64,000 nucleotides of DNA from Membranipora membranacea (lineage: Eukaryota > Bryozoa > Gymnolaemata > Cheilostomatida > Membraniporidae): NCBI GenBank assembly GCA_914767715.1, contig OU612072.1, forward strand, positions 18,972,001-19,036,000, read 5' to 3'. The notes under the pieces were generated by a model, which saw only the letters and a program-made list of their open reading frames with translations, made no database searches and was not told where the DNA came from. Shown one piece after another: positions 1 to 11,675 of this stretch (its first letter is position 1; every line of letters starts with the position of its first letter). Made by a program: the position numbers and the translations under genes.

Positions 1-240
1 CCTATGTTATAGAGCAGGTTAGAAGGAAATGTATTTTTTAAACTGCCCGTAAAAAAAACCAAGGGTCCCCCCTTTGTTACTTTTTTAAATTTTAAACTCG
101 CTCTAATTCCTGTTCTATTTATCGTAGGATCTTGATATTCGGGACTTAGAATGAGGCCAATGAGGCCATCAACTGGTCAGAGTTTGAAAGAATTCCAATG
201 GCTATTTCAAATTTGAGCCTGCTGTTTGGCATGTTTTTTT

Positions 241-375
241 ATGACAAAAGTGGCCCAGGTTAAAAAGGTTGCTGACGCCAAACAAAGAGGAGCAGTCCCG
301 AACGGGTTTCAGTTTCAAAGTCAGCATGAAATTGCCTACGTTATAGAGCAGGTTAAAATGAAATCTATTTTTTAA
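241..375 (+). other. Recurrent 44-codon ATG frame within the monomer (not called a gene)
   Basis: This is the first full example of a frame present in most monomers. It starts at the ATG after the T-tract (MTKVAQVKKVADAK...), is rich in Lys, Gln and Val, and ends in ...KSIF at TAA. The frame stays open in both subfamilies because the CCAGG, CAAGG and CTCG forms have equal length. Some copies break it: TAA after GCC at about 18,312, TAA at about 26,310, TTT-TAA in the CAGTTTTAAAG copies, GCC-TAA at about 35,397, and a 1-bp deletion at about 31,371 and 34,705. I recognise no domain, and a frame of this size is expected by chance in some repeats. No promoter or splice signal is evident. Confidence 0.3.
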
Positions 376-629
376 ACTGGCCGTAAAAAAAGCCAAGGGT
401 CCCCCCTTTGTTACTTTTTTAAATTTTAAACTAGCTCTAATTCTGTTCTATTTATCCTAGGATCTTGATATGCGGGATTTTGAATGAGGCCAATGAGGCC
501 ATCAACTGGTCAGAGTTTGAAAGAATTCCGATTGCTATTTCAAATTTGAGCCTGCCGTTTGGCATGTTTTGTTATGACAAAAGTGGCCAAGGTTAAAAAG
601 GTTGCTGACGCCAAACAAAGAGGAGCAGT

Positions 630-639
630 CCCGAACGGG
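630..639. repeat. Dyad CCCGAACGGG in each monomer (example)
   Basis: Two 4-bp arms, CCCG and CGGG, flank a 2-base centre. The element sits in the most conserved part of the unit and is found in nearly all monomers. In three A-type copies it is a perfect 10-bp palindrome, CCCGATCGGG, at 4,971-4,980, 21,338-21,347 and 22,673-22,682. Variants with a broken arm include CCCGAACAGG in the TTCAAGTTTG monomers and CACGAACGGG at about 39,024, 56,703 and 59,029. A protein-binding role is only a possibility. Confidence 0.6.
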
Positions 640-726
640 TTTCAGTTTCAAAGTCAGCATGAAATTGCCTACGTTATAGAGCAGGTTAAAATGAAATCTA
701 TTTTTTAAACTGGCCGTAAAAAAAAC

Positions 727-743
727 CAAGGGTCCCCCCTTTG
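727..743. repeat. Imperfect hairpin CAAGGG/CCCTTTG (example)
   Basis: CAAGGG and CCCTTTG can pair around a TCCC loop with one unpaired T. The element lies between the A8 tract and the T6/AAATTTT stretch. C-run length varies between copies (four in the 20.8 and 22.1 kb copies, up to eight at about 13,430). It resembles a terminator stem by shape only; in a satellite monomer this is not evidence of one. Confidence 0.45.
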
Positions 744-787
744 TTACTTTTTTAAATTTTAAACTCGCTCTAATTCCTGTTCTATTT

Positions 788-797
788 ATCCTAGGAT
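788..797. repeat. Palindrome ATCCTAGGAT (example)
   Basis: This perfect 10-bp palindrome occurs in a subset of monomers. Other copies carry ATCGTAGGAT, ATTGTAGGAT, ATCGGAGGAT, ATCATAGGAT or ATCCTTGGAT at the same place, so the left arm varies while the right arm AGGAT or GGAT is kept. It is useful as a monomer-type marker; no function is shown. Confidence 0.6.
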
Positions 798-2575
798 CTT
801 GATATTCGGGATTTTGAATGAGGCCAATGAGGCCATCAACTGGTCAGAGTTTGAAAGAATTCCGATTGCTATTTCAAATTTGAGCCTGCCGTTTGGCATG
901 TTTTTTTATGACAAAAGTGGCCAAGGTTAAAAAGGTTGCTGACGCCAAACAAAGAGGAGCAGTCCCGAACGGGTTTCAGTTTCAAAGTCAGCATGAAATT
1001 GCTTACGTTATAGAGCAGGTTAGAAGAAAATCTGTTTTTCAAACTGGCCGTAAAGAAAACCAAGGGTCCCCCCTTTGTTACTTTTTTAAATTTAAAACTC
1101 GCTCTAATTCCTGTTCTATTTATCGTAGGATGTTGATATTTGGGACTTAGAATGAGGCCAATGAGGCCATCAACTGGTCAGAGTTTGAAAGAATTCCAAA
1201 GGCTATTTCAAATTTGAGCCTGCCCTTTGGCATTTTTTTTTATGACAAAAGTGGCCCAGGTTAAAAAGGTTGCTGACGCCAAACAAAGAGGAGCAGTCCC
1301 GAACGGGTTTCAGTTTCAAAGTCAGCATGAAATTGCCTACGTTATAGAGCAGGTTAAAATGAAATCTATTTTTTAAACTGGCCGTAAAAAAAACCAAGGG
1401 TCCCCCCTTTGTTACTTTTTTAAATTTTAAACTCGCTCTAATTCCTGTTCTATTTATCCTCGGATCTTGATATTCGGGATTTTGAATGAGGCCAATGAGG
1501 CCATCAACTCGTCAGAGTTTGAAAGAATTCCGATTGCTATTTCAAATTTGAGCCTGCCGTTTGGCATGTTTTTTTATGACAAAAGTGGCCAAGGTTAAAA
1601 ATGTTGCTGACGCCAAACAAAGAGGAGCAGTCTCCAACGGGTTTCAGTTTCAAAGTCAGCATGAAATTGCCTACATTATACAGCAGGATAAAATGAAATT
1701 TATTTTTTAAACTGGCCGTAAAAAAAACCAAGGGTCCCCCTTTGTTCCTTTTTTAAATTTTAAACTCGCTCTAATTCCTGTTCTATTTATCCTAGGATCT
1801 TGATATTCGGGATTTTGAATGAGGCCAATGAGGCCATCAACTGGTCAGAGTTTAAAAGAATTCGGATGGCTATTTCAAATTTGACCCTGCCGTTTGGCAT
1901 GTTTCTTTATGACAAAAGTGGCCCAGGTTAAAAAGGTTGCTGACGCCAAACAAAGAGGAGCAGTCTCGAACGGGTTTCAGTTTCCAAGTCAGCATGAAAT
2001 TGCCTACGCTATAGAGCAGGTTAGAAGGAAATCTATTTTTTAAAATGGCCGTAAAAAAAACCAAGGGTCCCCCCTTTGTTACTTTTTTAAATTTTAAACT
2101 CCCTCTAATTCCTGTTCTATTTATCCTAGGATCTTGATATTCGGGACTTAGAATGAGGCCAATGAGGCCATCAACTGGTCAGAGTTTGAAAGAATTCCAA
2201 AGGCTATTTTAAATTTGAGCCTGCCCTTTGGCATGTTTTTTTATGACAAAAGTGGCCCAGGTTAAAAATGTTGCTGACGCCAAACAAAGAGGAGCAGTCT
2301 CCAACGGGTTTCAGTTTCAAAGTCAGCATGAAATTGCCTACATTATACAGCAGGATAAAATGAAATTTATTTTTTAAACTGGCCGTAAAAAAAACCAAGG
2401 GTCCCCCTTTGTTCCTTTTTTAAATTTTAAACTCGCTCTAATTCATGTTCTATTTATCCTAGGATCTTGATATTCGGGATTTTGAATGAGGCCAATGAGG
2501 CCATCAACTGGTCAGAGTTTGAAAGAATTCCAAAGGCTATTTCAAATTTGAGCCTGCCCTTTGGCATTTTTTTTT

Positions 2576-2932
2576 ATGACAAAAGTGGCCCAGGTTAAAA
2601 AGGTTGCTGACGCCAAACAAAGAGGAGCAGTCCCGAACGGGTTTCAGTTTCAAAGTCAGCATGAAATTGCTTACGTTATAGAGCAGGTTAGAAGGAAATC
2701 TATTTTTTTAACTGGCCGTAAAAAAAACCAAGGGTCCCCCCTTTGTTACTTTTTTAAATTTAAAACTCGCTCTAATTCCTGTTCTATTTATCGTAGGATG
2801 TTGATATTTGGGACTTGGAATGAGGCTAATGAGGTCATCAACTGGTCAGAGTTTGAAAGAATTCCGATGGCTATTTCAAGTTTGAGCCTGCCGTTTGGCA
2901 TGTTGTTTTATGACAAAAGTGGCCCAGGTTAA
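2576..2932 (+). other. 118-codon extended frame across a monomer boundary (not called a gene)
   Basis: In this copy the tract before AACTGG has seven T instead of six, so the TAA that ends the 44-codon frame is skipped. Reading continues through the rest of the unit and into the start of the next, ending at the TAA after GGCCCAGG. Equivalent frames occur at 13,936-14,292, 16,607-16,963 and 18,945-19,301, all in copies of the same monomer type with ACTTGGAATG and TTCAAGTTTG. The repeated occurrence therefore reflects higher-order duplication, not independent conservation. I recognise no protein family. Confidence 0.25.
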
Positions 2933-5900
2933 AAAGGTTGCTGACGCCAAACAAAGAGGAGCAGTCCCGAACAGGTTTCAGTTTCAAAGTCAGCATGAAA
3001 TTGCCTACGTTATAGAGCAGGTTAGAAGGAAATCTATTTTTTAAACTGGCCGTAAAAAAAACCAAGGGTCCCCCCTTTGTCACTTTTTAAAATTTTTAAA
3101 CTCGCTCTAATTCTTGTTCTATTTATCGTAGGATCTTGATATTCGGGACTTAGAATGAGGCCAATGAGGCCATCAACTGGTCAGAGTTTGAAAGAATTCC
3201 GATTGCTATTTCAAATTTGAGCCTGCCGTTTGGCATGTTTTTTTATGACAAAAGTGGCCAAGGTTAAAAAGGTTGCTGACGCCAAACAAAGAGGCGCAGT
3301 CCCGAACGGGTTTCAGTTTCAAAGTCAGCATGAAATTGCCTACGTTATAGAGCAGGTTAGAAGGAAATCTATTTTTTAAACTGGCCGTAAAAAAAACCAA
3401 GGGTCCCCCCTTTGTTACTTTTTTAAATTTTAAACTCGCTCTAATTCCTGCTCTATTTATTGTAGGATCTTGATATTCGGGACTTAGAATGAGGCCAATG
3501 AGGCCATCAACTGGTCAGAGTTTGAAAGAATTCCGATTGCTATTTCAAATTTGAGCCTGCCCTTTGGCATTTTTTTTTATGACAAAAGTGGCCCAGGTTA
3601 AAAAGGTTGCTGACGCCAAACAAAGAGGAGCAGTCCCGAACGGGTTTCAGTTTCAAAGTCAGCATGAAATTGCCTACGTTATAGAGCAGGTTAGAAGGAA
3701 ATCTATTTTTTTAACTGGCCGTAAAAAAACCCAAGGGTCCCCCCTTTGTCACTTTTTAAAATTTTTAAACTCGCTCTAATTCTTGTTCTATTTATCGTAG
3801 GATCTTGATATTCGGGACTTAGAATGAGGCCAATGAGGCCATCAACTGGTCAGAGTTTGAAATAATTCCGATTGCTATTTCAAATTTGAGCCTGCCGTTT
3901 GGCATGTTTTTTTATGACAAAAGTGGCCAAGGTTAAAAAGGTTGCTGACGCCAAACAAAGAGGAGCAGTCCCGAACGGGTTTCAGTTTCAAAGTCAGCAT
4001 GAAATTGCCTACGTTATAGAGCAGGTTAGAAGGAAATCTATTTTTTAAACTGGCCGTAAAAAAAACCAAGGGTCCCCCCTTTGTTACTTTTTTAAATTTT
4101 AAACTCGCTCTAATTCCTGCTCTATTTATTGTAGGATCTTGATATTCGGGACTTAGAATGAGGCCAATGAGGCCATCAACTGGTCAGAGTTTGAAAGAAT
4201 TCCGATGGCTATTTCAAATTTGAGCCTGCCCTTTCGCATTTTTTTTTATGACAAAAGTGGCCCAGGTTAAAAAGGTTGCTGACGCCAAACAAAGAGGAGC
4301 AGTCCCGAACGGGTTTCAGTTTCAAAGTCAGCATGAAATTGCCTACGTTATAGAGCAGGTTGGAAGGAAATCTATTTTTTAAACTGGCCGTAAAAAAAAC
4401 CAAGGGTCCCCCTTTGTTACTTTTTTAAATTTTAAACTCGCTCTAATTCCTGTTCTATTTATCGTAGGATCTTGATATTCGGGACTTAGAATGAGGCAAA
4501 TGAGGCAATCAACTGGTCAGAGTTTGAAAGAATTCCGATGGCTATTTCAAATTTGAGCCTGCCGTTTGGCATGTTTTTTTATGACAAAAGTGGCCCAGGT
4601 TAAAAAGGTTGCTGACGCCAAACAAAGAGGGGCAGTCCCGAACGGGTTTCAGTTTCAAAGTCAGCATGAAATTGCCTATGTTATAGAGCAGGCTAGAAGG
4701 AAATCTATTTTTTTAACTGGCCGTAAAAAAAACCAAGGGTCCCCCCTTTGTTACTTTTTTTAATTTCAAACTCGCTCTAATTCCTGTTCTATTTATCGTA
4801 GGATCTTGATATTCGGGACTTAGAATGAGGCCAATGAGGCCATCAACTGGTCAGAGTTTGAAAGAATCCCAATGGCTATTTCAAATTTGAGCCTGCTGTT
4901 TGGCATGTTTTTTTATGACAAAAGTGGCCCAGGTTAAAAAGGTTGCTGACGCCAAACAAAGAGGAGCAGTCCCGATCGGGTTTCAGTTTCAAAGTCAGCA
5001 TGAAATTGCCTACGTTATAGAGCAGGTTAGAAGGAACTCTATTTTTTAAACTGGCCGTAAAAAAACCCAAGGTTCCCCCTTTGTTACTTTTTAAAATTTT
5101 TAAACTCGCTCTAATTCTTGTTCTATTTATCGTAGGATCTTGATATTCGGGACTTAGAATGAGGCCAATGAGGCCATCAACTGGTCAGAGTTTGAAAGAA
5201 TTCCGATTGCTTTTTCAATTTTGAGCCTGCCGTTTGGCATGTTTTTTTATTACAAAAGTGGCCAAGGTTAAAAAGGTTGCTGACGCCAAACAAAGAGGAG
5301 CAGTCCCGAACGGGTTTCAGTTTCAAAGTCAGCATGAAATTGCCTACGTTATAGAGCAGGTTAGAAGGAAATCGATTTTTTAAACTGGCCGTAAAAAAAA
5401 CCAAGGGTCCCCCCTTTGTTACTTTTTTAAATTTTAAACTCGCTCTAATTCCTGTTCTATTTATTGTAGGATCTTGATATTCGGGACTTAGAATGAGGCC
5501 AATGAGGCCATCAACTGGTCAGAGTTTGAAAGAATTCCAAAGGCTATTTCAAATTTGAGCCTGCCCTTTGGCATTTTTTTTTATGACAAAAGTGGCCCAG
5601 GTTAAAAAGGTTGCTGACGCCAAACAAAGAGGAGCAGTCCCGAACGGGTTTCAGTTTCAAAGTCAGCATGAAATTGCTTACGTTATAGAGCAGGTTAGAA
5701 GAAAATCTGTTTTTTAAACTGGCCGTAAAAAAAACCAAGGGTCCCCCCTTTGTTACTTTTTTAAATTTAAAACTCGCTCTAATTCCTGTTCTATTTATCG
5801 TAGGATGTTGATATTTGGGACTTAGAATGAGGCCAATGAGGCCATCAACTGGTCAGAGTTTGAACGAATTCCAAAGGCTAGTTCAAATTTGAGCTTGCCC

Positions 5901-8470
5901 TTTGGCATTTTTTTTTATGACAAAAGTGGCCCAGGTTAAAAAGGTTGCTGACGCCAAACAAAGAGGAGCAGTCCCGAACGGGTTTCAGTTTCAAAGTCAG
6001 CATGAAATTGCTTACGTTATAGAGCAGGTTAGAAGGAAATCTATTTTTTTAACTGGCCGTAAAAAAACCCAAGGTTCCCCCTTTGTTACTTTTTAAAATT
6101 TAAAACTCGCTCTAATTCCTGTTCTATTTATCGTAGGATGTTGATATTTGGGACTTGGAATGAGGCTAATGAGGTCATCAACTGGTCAGAGTTTGAAAGA
6201 ATTCCGATGGCTATTTCAAGTTTGAGCCTGCCGTTTGGCATGTTGTTTTATGACAAAAGTGGCCCAGGTTAAAAAGGTTGCTGACGCCAAACAAAGAGGA
6301 GCAGTCCCGAACAGGTTTCAGTTTCAAAGTCAGCATGAAATTGCCTACGTTATAGAGCAGGTTAGAAGGAAATCTATTTTTTAAACTGGCCGTAAAAAAA
6401 ACCAAGGGTCCCCCCTTTGTTACTTTTTTAAATTTTAAACTCGCTCTAATTCCTGTTCTATTTATTGTAGGATCTTGATATTCGGGACTTAGAATGAGGC
6501 CAATGAGGCCATCAACTGGTCAGAGTTTGAAAGAATTCCATGGGCTATTTCAAATTTGAGCCTGCTGTTTGGCATGTTTTTTTATGACAAAAGTGGCCCA
6601 GGTTAAAAAGGTTGCTGACGCCAAACAAAGAGGAGCAGTCCCGAACGGGTTTCAGTTTCAAAGTCAGCATGAAATTGCTTACGTTATAGAGCAGGTTAGA
6701 AGAAAATCTGTTTTTTAAACTGGCCGTAAAGAAAACCAAGGGTCCCCCCTTTGTTACTTTTTAAAATTTAAAACTCGCTCTAATTCCTGTTCTATTTATC
6801 CTAGGATCTTGATATTCGGGATTTTGAATGAAGCCAATGAGGCCATCAACTGGTCAGAGTTTGAAAGAATTCCGATGGCTATTTCAAATTTGAGCCTGCC
6901 GTTTGGCATGTTTTTTTATGACAAAAGTGGCCCAGGTTAAAAAGGTTGCTGAGGCAAAACAAAGAGGAGCAGTCCCGAACGGGTTTCAGTTTCAAAGTCA
7001 GCATGAAATTCCCTATGTTATAGAGCAGGTTAGAAGGAAATCGATTTTTTAAACTGGCCGTAAAAAAAACCAAGGGTCCCCCCTTTGTTACTTTTTTAAA
7101 TTTAAAACTCGCTCTAATTCCTGTTCTATTTATCCTAGGATCTTGATATTCGGGATTTTGAATGAAGCCAATGAGGCCATCAACTGGTCAGAGTTTGAAA
7201 GAATTCCGATTGCTATTTCAAATTTGAGCCTGCCGTTTGGCATGTTTTTTTATGACAAAAGTGGCCAAGGTTAAAAAGGTTGCTGACGCCAAACAAAGAG
7301 GAGCAGTCCCGAACGGGTTTCAGTTTCAAAGTCAGCATGAAATTGCCTACGCTATAGAGCAGGTTAGAAGGAAATCTATTTTTTAAAATGGCCGTAAAAA
7401 AACCCAAGGTTCCCCCTTTGTTACTTTTTAAAATTTTTAAACTCGCTCTAATTCTTGTTCTATTTATCGTAGGATCTTGATATTCGGGACTTAGAATGAG
7501 GCCAATGAGGCCATCAACTGGTCAGAGTTTGAAAGAATTCCGATTGCTATTTCAATTTTGAGCCTGCCGTTTGGCATGTTTTTTTATTACAAAAGTGGCC
7601 AAGGTTAAAAAGGTTGCTGACGCCAAACAAAGAGGAGCAGTCCCGAACGGGTTTCAGTTTCAAAGTCAGCATGAAATTGCCTACGTTATAGAGCAGGTTA
7701 GAAGGAAATCGATTTTTTAAACTGGCCGTAAAAAAAACCAAGGGTCCCCCCTTTGTTACTTTTTTAAATTTTAAACTCGCTCTAATTCCTGTTCTATTTA
7801 TTGTAGGATCTTGATATTCGGGACTTAGAATGAGGCCAATGAGGCCATCAACTGGTCAGAGTTTGAAAAAATTCCGATTGCTATTTCAAATTTGAGCCTG
7901 CCGTTTGGCATGTTTTTTATGACAAAAGTGGCCCAGGTTAAAAAGGTTGCTGACGCCAAACAAAGAAGGGCAGTCCCGAACGGGTTTCAGTTTCAAAGTC
8001 AGCATGAAATTGCCTATGTTATAGAGCAGGCTAGAAGGAAATCTATTTTTTTAACTGGCCGTAAAAAAAACCAAGGGTCCCCCCTTTGTTACTTTTTTTA
8101 ATTTCAAACTCGCTCTAATTCCTGTTCTATTTATCGTAGGATCTTGATATTCGGGACTTAGAATGAGGCCAATGAGGCCATCAACTGGTCAGAGTTTGAA
8201 AGAATCCCAATGGCTATTTCAAATTTGAGCCTGCTGTTTGGCATGTTTTTTTATGACAAAAGTGGCCCAGGTTAAAAAGGTTGCTGACGCCAAACAAAGA
8301 GGAGCAGTCCCGAACGGGTTTCAGTTTCAAAGTCAGCATGAAATTGCCTACGTTATAGAGCAGGTTAGAAGGAAATCGATTTTTTAAACTGGCCGTAAAA
8401 AAAACCAAGGGTCCCCCCTTTGTTACTTTTTTAAATTTTAAACTCGCTCTAATTCCTGTTCTATTTATTG

Positions 8471-11400
8471 TAGGATCTTGATATTCGGGACTTAGAATGA
8501 GGCCAATGAGGCCATCAACTGGTCAGAGTTTGAAAGAATTCCAAAGGCTATTTCAAATTTGAGCCTGCCCTTTGGCATTTTTTTTTATGACAAAAGTGGC
8601 CCAGGTTAAAAAGGTTGCTGACGCCAAACAAAGAGGAGCAGTCCCGAACGGGTTTCAGTTTCAAAGTCAGCATGAAATTGCTTACGTTATAGAGCAGGTT
8701 AGAAGAAAATCTGTTTTTTAAACTGGCCGTAAAAAAAACCAAGGGTCCCCCCTTTGTTACTTTTTTAAATTTAAAACTCGCTCTAATTCCTGTTCTATTT
8801 ATCGTAGGATGTTGATATTTGGGACTTAGAATGAGGCCAATGAGGCCATCAACTGGTCAGAGTTTGAACGAATTCCGATGGCTATTTCAAATTTGAGCCT
8901 GCCGTTTGGCATGTTTTTTTATGACAAAAGTGGCCCAGGTTAAAAAGGTTGCTGAGGCAAAACAAAGAGGAGCAGTCCCGAACGGGTTTCAGTTTCAAAG
9001 TCAGCATGAAATTGCCTACGGTATAGAGCAGGTTAGAAGGAAATATATTTTTTAAACTGCCCGTAAAAAAAACCAAGGGTCCCCCCTTTGTTACTTTTTT
9101 AAATTTTAAACTCGCTCTAACTCCTGTTCTATTTATCGTAGGATCATGATATTCGGGACTTAGAATGAGGCCAATGAGGCCATCAACTGGTCAGCGTTTG
9201 AAAGAATTCCGATGGCTATTTCAAATTTGAGCCTGCCGTTTGGCATGTTTTTTTATGACAAAAGTGGCCCAGGTTAAAAAGGTTGCTGACGCCAAACCAA
9301 GAGGAGCAGTCCCGAACGGGTTTCAGTTTCAAAGTCATCATGAAATTGCCTACGTTATAGAGCAGGTTAGAAGGAAATCTATTTTTTAAACTGGCTGTAA
9401 AAAAAACCAAGGGTCCCCCCTTTGTTACTTTTTTAAATTTTAAACTCGCTCTAATTCCTGTTCCATTTATCGTAGGATCTTGATATTCGGGACTTAGAAT
9501 GAGGCCAATGAGGCCATCAACTGGTCAGAGTTTGAAAGAATTCCGATGGCTATTTCAAATTTGAGCCTGCCGCTTGGCATGTTTTTTTATGACAAAAGTG
9601 GCCCAGGTTAAAAAGGTTGCTGTCGCCAAACAAAGAGGGGCAGTCCCGAACGGGTTTCAGTTTCAAAGTCAGCACGAAATTGCCTATGTTATAGAGCAGG
9701 CTAGAAGGAAATCTATTTTTTTAACTGGCCGTAAAAAAAAACCAAGGGTCCCCCCTTTGTTACTTTTTTTAATTTCAAACTCGCTCTAACTCCTGTTCTA
9801 TTTATCGTAGGATCTTGATATTCGGGACTTAGAATGAGGCCAATGAGGCCATCAACTGGTCAGAGTTTGAAAGAATTCCAATGGCTATTTCAAATTTGAG
9901 CCTGCTGTTTGGCATGTTTTTTTATGACAAAAGTGGCCCAGGTTAAAAAGGTTGCTGACGCCAAACAAAGAGGAGCAGTCCCGAACGGGTTTCAGTTTCC
10001 AAGTCAGCATGAAATTGCCTACGTTATAGCGCAGGTTAGAAGGAAATCTATTTTTTAACCTGGCCGTAAAAAAACCCAAGGGTCCCCCCTTTGTTACTTT
10101 TTTAAATTTTTAAACTCGCTCTAATTCCTGTTCTATTTATTGTAGGATCTTGATATTCGGGACTCAGAATGAGGCCAATGAGGCCATCAACTGGTCAGAG
10201 TTTGAAAGAATTCCAAAGGCTATTTCAAATTTGAGCCTGCCCTTTGGCATTTTTTTTTATGACAAAAGTGGCCCAGGTTAAAAAGGTTGCTGACGCCAAA
10301 CAAAGAGGAGCAGTCCCGAACGGGTTTCAGTTTCAAAGTCAGCATGAAATTGCCTACGTTATAGAGCAGGTTAAAATGAAATCTATTTTTTAAACTGGCC
10401 GTAAAAAAAACCAAGGGTCCCCCCTTTGTTACTTTTTTAAATTTTAAACTCGCTCTAATTCCTGTTCTATTTATCCTAGGACCTTGATATTCGGGATTTT
10501 GAATGAGGCCAATGAGGCCATCAACTGGTCAGAGTTTGAAAGAATTCCGATTGCTATTTCAAATTTGAGCCTGCCGTTTGGCATGTTTTTTTATGACAAA
10601 AGTGGCCAAGGTTAAAAAGGTTGCTGACGCCAAACAAAGAGGAGCAGTCCCGAACGGGTTTCAGTTTCAAAGTCAGCATGAAATTGCTTACGTTATAGAG
10701 CAGGTTAGAAGAAAATCTGTTTTTTAAACTGGCCGTAAAGAAAACCAAGGGTCCCCCCTTTGTCACTTTTTTTAATTTCAAACTCGCTCTAATTCCTGTT
10801 CTATTTATCGTAGGATCTTGATATTCGGGACTTAGAATGAGGCCAATGAGGCCATCAACTGGTCAGAGTTTGAAAGAATTCCAAAGGCTATTTCAAATTT
10901 GAGCCTGCCCTTTGGCATTTTTTTTTATGACAAAAGTGGCCCAGGTTAAAAAGGTTGCTGACGCCAAACAAAGAGGAGCAGTCCCGAACGGGTTTCAGTT
11001 TCAAAGTCAGCATGAAATTGCTTACGTTATAGAGCAGGTTAGAAGAAAATCTGTTTTTTAAACTGGCCGTAAAAAAAACCAAGGGTCCCCCCTTTGTTAC
11101 TTTTTTAAATTTAAAACTCGCTCTAATTCCTGTTCTATTTATCGTAGGATGTTGATATTTGGGACTTAGAATGAGGCCAATGAGGCCATCAACTGGTCAG
11201 AGTTTGAACGAATTCCGATGGCTATTTCAAATTTGAGCCTGCCGTTTGGCATGTTTTTTTATGACAAAAGTGGCCCAGGTTAAAAAGGTTGCTGAGGCAA
11301 AACAAAGAGGAGCAGTCCCGAACGGGTTTCAGTTTCAAAGTCAGCATGAAATTGCCTACGTTATAGAGCAGGTTAGAAGGAAATCTATTTTTTAAACTGC

Positions 11401-11675
11401 CCGTAAAAAAAACCAAGGGTCCCCCCTTTGTTACTTTTTTAAATTTTAAACTCGCTCTAACTCCTGTTCTATTTATCGTAGGATCATGATATTCGGGACT
11501 TAGAATGAGGCCAATGAGGCCATCAACTGGTCAGCGTTTGAAAGAATTCCGATGGCTATTTCAAATTTGAGCCTGCCGTTTGGCATGTTTTTTTATGACA
11601 AAAGTGGCCCAGGTTAAAAAGGTTGCTGACGCCAAACCAAGAGGAGCAGTCCCGAACGGGTTTCAGTTTCAAAGT
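8471..11675 (+). repeat. 7-monomer higher-order duplication (offset ~2,340 bp)
   Basis: The segment 8,471-9,335 recurs at 10,811-11,675. Shared rare variants, in order, are CCAAAGGC, GCTTACG with AGAAGAAAATCTG, GATGTTGATATTTGGG, TGAACGAATTCC, GAGGCAAAAC, CTCCTGTTC, GGATCATGAT and TCAGCGTTTG. A few private substitutions separate the copies (for example GGTATAGAG and AAATATATT in the first). Downstream the second copy stops matching at this offset and follows another template. Confidence 0.8.

Larger units (their letters stand above)
523..856 (+). repeat. Representative satellite monomer (334 bp, EcoRI-phased)
   Basis: This copy shows the standard parts. GAATTC is at 523-528. A T-rich segment leads to ATGACA at 574. 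The subfamily-defining bases follow GTGGCC and read AAGG here. The dyad CCCGAACGGG is at 630-639, an A8 tract at 718-725, and a CAAGGG/CCCTTTG imperfect hairpin with a TCCC loop at 727-743. A T-tract followed by AAATTTT lies around 748-760. The palindrome ATCCTAGGAT is at 788-797, and a tandem doublet of AATGAGGCC is at 817-825 and 826-834. The length is close to twice 167 bp, but no internal half-unit repeat is visible, so it does not look like a dimer of a 167-bp ancestor. Confidence 0.93.

Noticed and set aside
630-650. CENP-B box
   Set aside because: CGGG and TTCG pieces are present, but the spacing and the required central base of the 17-bp box do not fit on either strand.
535-729. A 64-codon minus-strand frame repeated about a hundred times, as if a multigene family
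   Set aside because: It begins at TTG, not ATG; the first ATG is 24 codons in. Its repetition is that of the satellite, and in many B-type copies (AATCAATTTTTT) it is closed by TGA. I see no domain, signal peptide or promoter.
727-760. Rho-independent terminator (GC hairpin followed by T-run)
   Set aside because: The stem is short and imperfect, no gene precedes it, and the setting is a eukaryote-like satellite.
727-760. Kinship with a named insect satellite such as the Drosophila 1.688 family, suggested by the C-run followed by TTAC and T/A tracts
   Set aside because: The resemblance is limited to a short low-complexity motif, and I cannot run an alignment. A search of the consensus against repeat databases would decide it.
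523-856. Dimer of a ~167-bp ancestral unit
   Set aside because: Comparing the two halves by eye shows no consistent similarity beyond T- and A-tracts.
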